NCBI RefSeq assembly: GCF_001949145.1 | Contig: NW_019091378.1 | Span: forward strand, 36,978 to 100,977 | Reading direction: 5' to 3' | Length of the DNA stretch: 64,000 nt | Origin: Acanthaster planci | Lineage: Eukaryota > Echinodermata > Asteroidea > Valvatida > Acanthasteridae | In this document: positions 58,371-64,000 of the stretch, one piece after another | Layout of the letters: the number at the start of each line of letters is the position of its first letter | Position numbering within the stretch: position 1 is the stretch's first letter | The notes under the pieces: model-generated | Database searches by the model: none | What the model was told of the DNA's origin: nothing | The model's input: only the letters and a program-made list of their open reading frames with translations | Made by a program: the position numbers and the translations under genes

Positions 58371-58393
58371 TTGAAGTGGGCTTGCGGTTAAAC

Positions 58394-59170
58394 ATGATTG
58401 TAACACACTCTTGCAATTTACCCACCATCACGTTGCCAAATACCGCCCTCAGCGGTGTCCAGTTGGTTTCAGAGGATGACTACAAAGGGTTTACAGCTTA
58501 CGAGGCTCGCATCGAGGCAGGCGAAAGCGTACCTCTGCGGTCTCCAGACCACGAGGCGTGCGTCCACTACTATTACGTCATATCTGGATCCGGGAAGTGC
58601 GTAAAAAACGGCGGAAAGGGTGAATTCCTGGTTGGGCCGGACCAACTGGTGGCGCTTTCTTCCGATTTGACGCACACCTTGTCGACGGAGGGCGCAATGC
58701 GAGTGTTTGTCGTCTACTACCCAGATGCCGAACTAGCCTTCAAGTCGCTCGAGCTGGTGAGGAGCTTGTCTGAGGTGGTGGGCAATGACAGGGAAGTCGA
58801 TTGGGTGACAGGCGTCAGCCGTCGATTCACCATCAAGCAAGATGGCTTCCCTCTTGGCATCCACAACACCCTTGTACGGCAAGGATTGAGATCGAGGTTT
58901 CAGTACAGAAACCACATCGAAGGCGTGTATTACTTGTCTGGACAAGCAACCTACCATTGGCAAGACGACAGCGGCCAGTGGACCAGCGAACGCAGCAAGG
59001 TGGATGAGGGCAATGGCACCAATTACCTTATGAATATTCATGACAAACACATCGTGGAGATTCACGAGGAGGATGCCATCTGCATCTGTATTTTCGATCC
59101 TGTTCTAACAGGAAAAGAAACACACCATCACTCCAAAGATGGCTTTTCAAGTTACGAGGCGTCAATGTAG
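58394..59170 (+). CDS. ectC-like: Tandem two-cupin ectoine synthase (EctC)-like protein
   Basis: An uninterrupted 258-codon frame. The C-terminal half (about 140-250) matches bacterial L-ectoine synthase: NHIEGVYYLSG corresponds to its NHLEAVY motif, NYLMNIHDKH to its LYALDKHDKH, and FDPVLTGKETHH to its FNPPLTGKE-H end. Glu176, Tyr211 and His219 fall on the EctC iron ligands, and the Tyr-His spacing of eight is kept. The N-terminal half (about 20-110) shows the same layout (EDDYKGF, YYYVISGSG, DQLVALSSDLTH), but the triad reads His58, Val86, His94. EctC cyclises N-gamma-acetyl-diaminobutyrate to ectoine, an osmoprotectant. Whether this animal protein does so is unknown; neither EctA nor EctB is seen here. 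The ATG at 58394 is chosen because EctC proteins also begin Met-Ile-Val. The frame is open farther upstream. Confidence 0.88.
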   Translation: MIVTHSCNLPTITLPNTALSGVQLVSEDDYKGFTAYEARIEAGESVPLRSPDHEACVHYYYVISGSGKCVKNGGKGEFLVGPDQLVALSSDLTHTLSTEGAMRVFVVYYPDAELAFKSLELVRSLSEVVGNDREVDWVTGVSRRFTIKQDGFPLGIHNTLVRQGLRSRFQYRNHIEGVYYLSGQATYHWQDDSGQWTSERSKVDEGNGTNYLMNIHDKHIVEIHEEDAICICIFDPVLTGKETHHHSKDGFSSYEASM

Positions 59171-59370
59171 ACTACCTGCCCCACCATTATCAAGCCAACA
59201 ACGTGAGCGCACAACCAAGTAACCAAATTTGGGCCATGATCTGTGACTGAAATTGACAGTAAACCATTCACGGAATTAAAAAGGTTGGCGAAGAAACAAG
59301 AAAGTGGTGTGATTTAAAGGAATTCACTCAAAGGACATTCATTTCACTGCGACGCAGTAACATCCACCTA

Positions 59371-59376
59371 AATAAA
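59371..59376 (+). terminator. AATAAA polyadenylation signal
   Basis: A canonical AATAAA lies 200 bp after the EctC-like stop codon, as expected for a eukaryotic transcript. Confidence 0.65.
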
Positions 59377-59924
59377 ACGAACGTTGTACCCAGAATGTCT
59401 CGATTTTTTAACTTTACGTAGAATTTGAACTTGCGTCATGAGTCCATTCCTTTCAGGCTTCCTTTCATCTCTGGCTTTCAAATCATTTGTATTGATAGGC
59501 CCAAACAGCCTGGGGTTGATCTTTGGCTCATTCCCTTAGCTAACGAGTTGGGGATTATGCTGGTTAACTAGCAGAACCAGTCTGGATAAAATTTATCTCC
59601 GTTTTTAGCAGATAGGGTTCAGGGGACCTCTCCAGTCTTTAATACAATTACATGTAATTCCTTTGGTCAATTTAAGTTTTTAGCATTCAAACGCAGTTTT
59701 ATCACAATATACATGTACCCGTAATCAGTGGAATAATGCATGAAATAAAAGTTGAAATTCTCAGTCATAAGCTGTCTGTGAACTTAAAGGATCCAGTAAG
59801 TGAATTTTTCTTAGAATCACTTTTTGCGTATCTCTGTACTCTTCTCCATGTATGAAGACTGTTTAACATCTTTTTTGAGTGACGTGAACTGAACGGTACA
59901 CTTTTTCAAACATTAAAAATAGAA

Positions 59925-60270
59925 CAGGCATTTCTGGAAAAGTGAGGGCGCTTTTGCTTTAATGTAAATCTAGGAAGACTTGGTACAGGTTGCATGTTTT
60001 CATGTTCGAATTGTGATCCCCAAATTTGCTATCTGGGAACACTTTTGTGAAAAGGGTTTTGCTGGATTATTGCTATACACTTATACAGCAATAAATTGCC
60101 AAACCACATGAAATTTGCCATAGCAGTGTTTAAAAAAGTCTAGAAATTTTCTGTGCACAAATCAGTGCAACATTGAGATTCAGTGCCATGGATGACATCA
60201 TAGTTTTGCTCATGAATACGCAAATAAGCTTTAACATAAAAACCAAAATACATCAATATGTGGGTTAAAA
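59925..60270 (+). repeat. Dispersed repeat A, copy 3
   Basis: It contains TTTCTGGAAAAGTGAGGGCGC, GTGCACAAATCAGTGCAACA and TGGATGACATCATAG in order. It lies downstream of the EctC-like gene and ties this locus to the same genome as the SVEP1-like introns. Confidence 0.65.
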
Positions 60271-60525
60271 TTGCAAAATCAAAATTTAAAGTAAGGCTAA
60301 TCGAAACCCAAAGATGCTTTTTCAAGGGTTTTTAGTAAAAATTTATAAAAATATTTCTATTTTCCGGTTCCTTTCAGTTCCCCATTCAGATCTGAGACCA
60401 TAACTCTCTACAATAGATAAGATTTTCAGTTCCTGAGCTAAGTACCCCCTCCTGACAAAGATGATTGTATCATCAACTCTTACACCCCAGGTAAATGAGA
60501 ACATCACAACACTGACATGTAAAAG

Positions 60526-60601
60526 TACCCCCAGAACTGTGAGGTCCATTAGTCCATCGTCTGAGCGCTGCGGACGACGGACCCTCCAGTTCTTGGGGGT
60601 A
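60526..60601. repeat. Hairpin
   Basis: TACCCCCAGAACTGTGAGGTCC pairs with GGACCCTCCAGTTCTTGGGGGTA, with inner CATCGTC / GACGACG also able to pair. Confidence 0.7.
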
Positions 60602-61131
60602 GGGCTAACTATCTTGCTCCGTACCCAATTATGACGGTGGCATTTGCAGAGCACAGTGAAAGCACTTGCTCTTTGTTTCAAAGCTCTTTGTTTCAAACTT
60701 ATATAGCATTGTTATATGGGTTCTGTGTTTACAGGAAATACCGAAAATTACACCCTCTCACGCGGCTCTGATGTTTAGACTATGTGGATCTAACGATCTT
60801 CCCTCTGAATCAGTCTCCTTTGTATATTCCTTCCTATTTACCGTGCCAAATGCGGAACCAGACCCCGATCCCGAGCGTATGTGCGAGTGGAAAAAATCAG
60901 TACAACGGATGAACATTTATTCAGGTGCATTCTGTTGCAAATCCGAGCACGCTGGAAACATGAGACTAGGACAACGGACACGCCCGTACGTGTAAGCACC
61001 GGGGTCACGCGCACATGCAGTTAGGCCGCCTATATCGAGTGTACACATCACACAGACGTTTGCAAGAGACTTGATTATCCGGGTGACTGTGAGTTGTCTT
61101 TACAACGAAACTTCGAAAGTTAGATTTTGCG

Positions 61132-61201
61132 ATGGAGCCGAAGACAAATCTTTACGTTTGTGTCGCCCTCTGTCTTTTGCTGCTGACTCTCCCTGCATCA
61201 G
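61132..61201 (+). CDS. Signal-peptide exon of a secreted protein, gene runs off right edge
   Basis: ATG at 61132 opens MEPKTNLYVC and a Leu-rich core LCLLLLTLPAS, a strong signal peptide. The donor GTGAGT follows 61201 and leaves phase 1, matching the exon at 63958. Confidence 0.75.
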
Positions 61202-63957
61202 GTGAGTATCGTGAGTTCACATGGCATGTTTATTAGTCTGTTAAACCATAGAGCTACTCTATGGTTAAACGAGACACAAATATATAGCGTTTTATGTATG
61301 CACGCGTTGCCTCGAACTCCCTTCCCAAACTGTCCTCGACTCCATAGGTGTCGGAATGTCAACCCCCTCTGTACATGTATATGCGAAACACCGAGAACAT
61401 CTCAGTTTAAGTGAGGCCTCATTAAATTTTTTGCCGGTGGATGTGGTTTTTCCCTTACTCAGCGTGTTACTTGTGTATGGCATTGCCTTAGATTTGCAAT
61501 TAATTACAAAATGCTAGCCGGAGAAAGTTTCAACTGTTTATTTTTATCATTCAGAGCCCTGGAGGCTCCCTGGGCATGATTAAAAAAAGAATCAAAACAA
61601 AAAAGAACCACTCCTTGAATTTTGACTTTCAAACCATCTGAATCCATGGTATTCCATATTGTTATGAACAGTGATGGTCTGTGTGCCCATGACCAAACAA
61701 AAACTTCATTTAAACTTGAAAAGGGCATTGCACGTGAGTGTAGTGTCTCCGCGGGTGAGTCTCAATATTGTGTGATTTACCATAATCAAATCAGAATTAG
61801 AAGTCTTCGCTGCGGTGACGACTGCTTATGGACAGCTGGTACGCGCGCGTTACTGGCCTCTCCGACCAATAAATAGGGTGTCGTGATTTGCCATACTCAC
61901 GCGCGCGTCAAGCTAGAGAATGGGCGATACCAACGCAGGTACGGTCCACACAAACAAAAAGAAAATCGAAAAACTTTGCATAATATCGCAAAAATAACAT
62001 ACCCAACTTTTCTGTGCCTTAAAACTGAGCTGTTCTAAATGCAATTCAGTATGTGTTTTTTTCACAAGGTCTGCAACTTGGGTCAAGAATTTAATTCGAC
62101 CATTATGCTATGCATGTACTAAATACACACCGGTAGGTAAAATCTGTTTCGCGCTGTGGAGAAGATCAGCGGCATAAATGGTATCAGATAGTGTTACGGA
62201 CCTACATGTGTGGGGGGGGGCTTCGAGATGAGAAAAATTAAGAAACACTTGTTGGAATATGGTTTAAATAATCTTATTCAAACATTTGAAGGTAAATACC
62301 GTCTTAGACAAACTTCATTACATTTAAGAATTCAATATACGCAGTGTATCTGCCATGAAATTACCAACTACTGCTTAAAATTTGTAGCCGTCTTATGGGT
62401 GGCTGTGCACTTCTGCCAACGGCAGGCAAGTAGACATTATTTAAAGTTGTTAGCTATCCCTGCATATAACCAAACCAGTCTAATTTGACTTTTCCGCCTA
62501 CTCCAACCTATATACTTTCTGTCATAGCGGATATTCTAGTGACTCGACCAGAGTGGCCATACCAATATACTCAGCAAGAAATGAGACCGAGGGGTACCCC
62601 CCAACATGTCCAATCCCTAAACACATTCCAGACTATTGTTACTTAACACATCCCCCAACATGTCTGAAAGGAATTCCCCAGATTCCTGCGAGACAATGAC
62701 CAACACAAAGCAGGGGGAGTTCTCTCCGTCTCATACCTTGCTGCATATGGATACCAGGCACGAAATGCGACAGACAGGTACCCCCCAAGTCCAATCACTA
62801 TACACATTCCAGCCTCTTGTTATTTAATCCGACCCGCCGTTGTCCGAAAATAATTCCTGAGGTGCCAGTATAACAATGACCATCACAAAGGTGTGGGGGG
62901 GTCTCTTTGTCCCATAGTTTGCATCAAACGTGAATGGCTTCGACAAGCCCCTTAGCACGCGAGACTGCTTACTACAGAGACCCAATGAGCCGAAATTAAC
63001 AACGGGCCGAAGGGAGCTATACATGTATTGTGACACTCACAAGTTCTTTGTGCACAACACGCACTCCCCACATTCCTGGGTTAGTCCATTTACCGAGTAA
63101 GGTTAATACAGGAAACTGCACTTTCAAAAATGGGGGCTGGAAGATCTTTGGTCTGGTACATGGTTCGCAAATCTATTGACCTGTGTCAAATAACTGGCAA
63201 AACGTTGTGGATTGAATGCGCATACGGGCTACCAAGGCGTGCACATTTTTCATTTGTGACGCGCTCTGTGAAAATGAGCCTTGGCGCCATTTAGTTTCAT
63301 TTAGTGTTAGAAAGAGAAAGTTCAGCGTTTTTTCGTAGATGAAAATGAATATAATGTGGGTAAAAAATATGGAAAATTCCTATATTGCTTTACGTTGTAT
63401 TGGATTCTTTGTCAAAAGCCTTTAACTCAAACGTCGCTCTGGCGACTTGCGACTCGTTTTCACCGAGTGGGTTACACTTGTTGAAAAGTCTAACGCGCAT
63501 GTAAACTTTCTCCCTTTCGTTTTTCGCTTGGAAGTGCACTAAAAAGAAAACGATCCTATAAACATCCTAGCACTTGAAGGAACTCTTTACTGTTCACCGC
63601 AGCAAAACCTCGCGGTCATGGAGAGGGGGGCTTGGCAACAACCACCGCATCAATGCTTTAAGTTTCCGCACTGAGTGCATGTTGTCGTCGGAATGTGGAT
63701 AAGCCGGAGTTTAAAAGTTCTTTGAATAGTGTGTCATTGAAAGAAACGTTGAAGCAGCGTAAATTAAGCAGATCAGGACAGTGCAAAGTACCCCCCTTAT
63801 TATTGTCAACTCAACATCTTTTATTTCAATTTTACCCAAACACTAGCATATGTGTATTGCAGTTACGTAAATGTGTAAACGTGTGTGTGTGTGTTTTCTG
63901 TGTGAATAATCAAATCCCCCTGTAAGTCCCCTTTTCTTTTTCGATTCTCTTTGGTAG
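61202..63957. other. First intron of the right-edge gene
   Basis: A 2.76-kb intron inferred from matching phase-1 donor and acceptor. It holds the direct duplication and a single MITE end near 63258; an additional exon cannot be excluded. Confidence 0.5.
62575..62945 (+). repeat. Diverged direct duplication of about 185 bp
   Basis: Two adjacent units share AGGGGTACCCCCCAA / AGGTACCCCCCAA, ACACATTCCAG, CTTGTTA, ACAATGACCA and CACAAAG in order. They lie in the first intron of the right-edge gene. Confidence 0.65.
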
Positions 63958-64000
63958 ATGCGTACGCACGCCGTAGGCGTCGAAGGAGTGTACCTGGTGA
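63958..64000 (+). CDS. Second exon of the secreted protein, truncated by window edge
   Basis: Acceptor CTCTTTGGTAG; phase 1 entry gives DAYARRRRRRSVPG. Six arginines directly after the predicted signal cleavage look like a proprotein-convertase site. The protein family cannot be told from 14 residues. Confidence 0.65.
   Translation, partial: MRTHAVGVEGVYLV

Larger units (their letters stand above)
59378..61131. other. Intergenic interval between EctC-like gene and next gene
   Basis: It holds one copy of the three-copy dispersed repeat A (59925-60270) and a hairpin (60526-60601). No exon is recognised. Confidence 0.5.

Noticed and set aside
58733-59065. 110-codon antisense frame in the EctC-like gene
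   Set aside because: The plus-strand frame is longer and carries clear EctC motifs; the antisense frame is a shadow.
58394-59170. Bacterial contamination as the explanation of the EctC-like gene
   Set aside because: Polyadenylation signal, acceptor-like site and a repeat shared with the same window's introns argue for an integrated gene; long reads would settle it.
60666-60995. 109-codon open frame upstream of the right-edge gene
   Set aside because: No domain or start context; likely chance or 5' flanking sequence.

Overview
The window is animal nuclear DNA. It holds intron-rich genes with canonical GT/AG splice sites, secreted multidomain proteins built from CCP/sushi, HYR, ephrin-receptor-like and EGF modules, a polyadenylation signal, and many small inverted-repeat transposons (MITEs), SINE remnants and frequent TACATGTA-type motifs. 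Gene content and texture suggest an invertebrate deuterostome (lancelet, hemichordate or echinoderm). The species cannot be fixed from the sequence alone. One ambiguous base occurs at 50468.

Region 1 (about 711-45533, minus strand) is one giant gene, SVEP1-like. I traced 34 coding exons whose splice phases all agree (6517 coding bases, about 2172 codons, still open at the left edge). Order from the N terminus: signal peptide; Gly-rich micro-exon; HYR1; CCP1-2; HYR2; CCP3-7; HYR3; CCP8-10; HYR4; CCP11-13; HYR5; CCP14-15; HYR6; HYR7; CCP16; a 250-residue linker exon with a furin-type site; three ephrin-receptor-like cysteine repeats; two EGF domains. Pentraxin and further CCP modules, if present, lie left of the window. 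Its introns hold most of the MITEs, two families of three-copy dispersed repeats, a large foldback (37330-38440) and a palindrome with a hammerhead-ribozyme-like core (41640-41843).

Region 2 (46080-52387, plus strand) is a ten-exon gene placed head-to-head with the SVEP1-like gene across a 546-bp shared upstream interval. It encodes a 470-residue JmjC/cupin dioxygenase-like protein with a signal peptide, HxD...H iron ligands, an EF-hand and a C-terminal KQEL tetrapeptide, which together suggest an ER-lumen enzyme. Intron 4 carries a perfect 44-bp palindrome.

Region 3 (58394-59170, plus strand) is the most notable gene. It is an uninterrupted 258-codon reading frame for a tandem two-cupin protein in which both halves resemble bacterial ectoine synthase (EctC). 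The C-terminal half keeps the Glu/Tyr/His iron triad; the N-terminal half has His/Val/His at those places. An AATAAA follows 200 bp downstream, and a dispersed repeat also found in the introns of Region 1 lies about 750 bp beyond the stop, so it looks like a resident animal gene rather than contamination. No EctA or EctB is seen here.

Region 4 (61132 to the right edge, plus strand) is the start of another secreted protein: a signal-peptide exon, a 2.76-kb intron, and a second exon beginning with Asp-Ala-Tyr-Ala and six arginines, cut by the window edge. The stretches 52388-58370 and 59378-61131 show no gene I can support.
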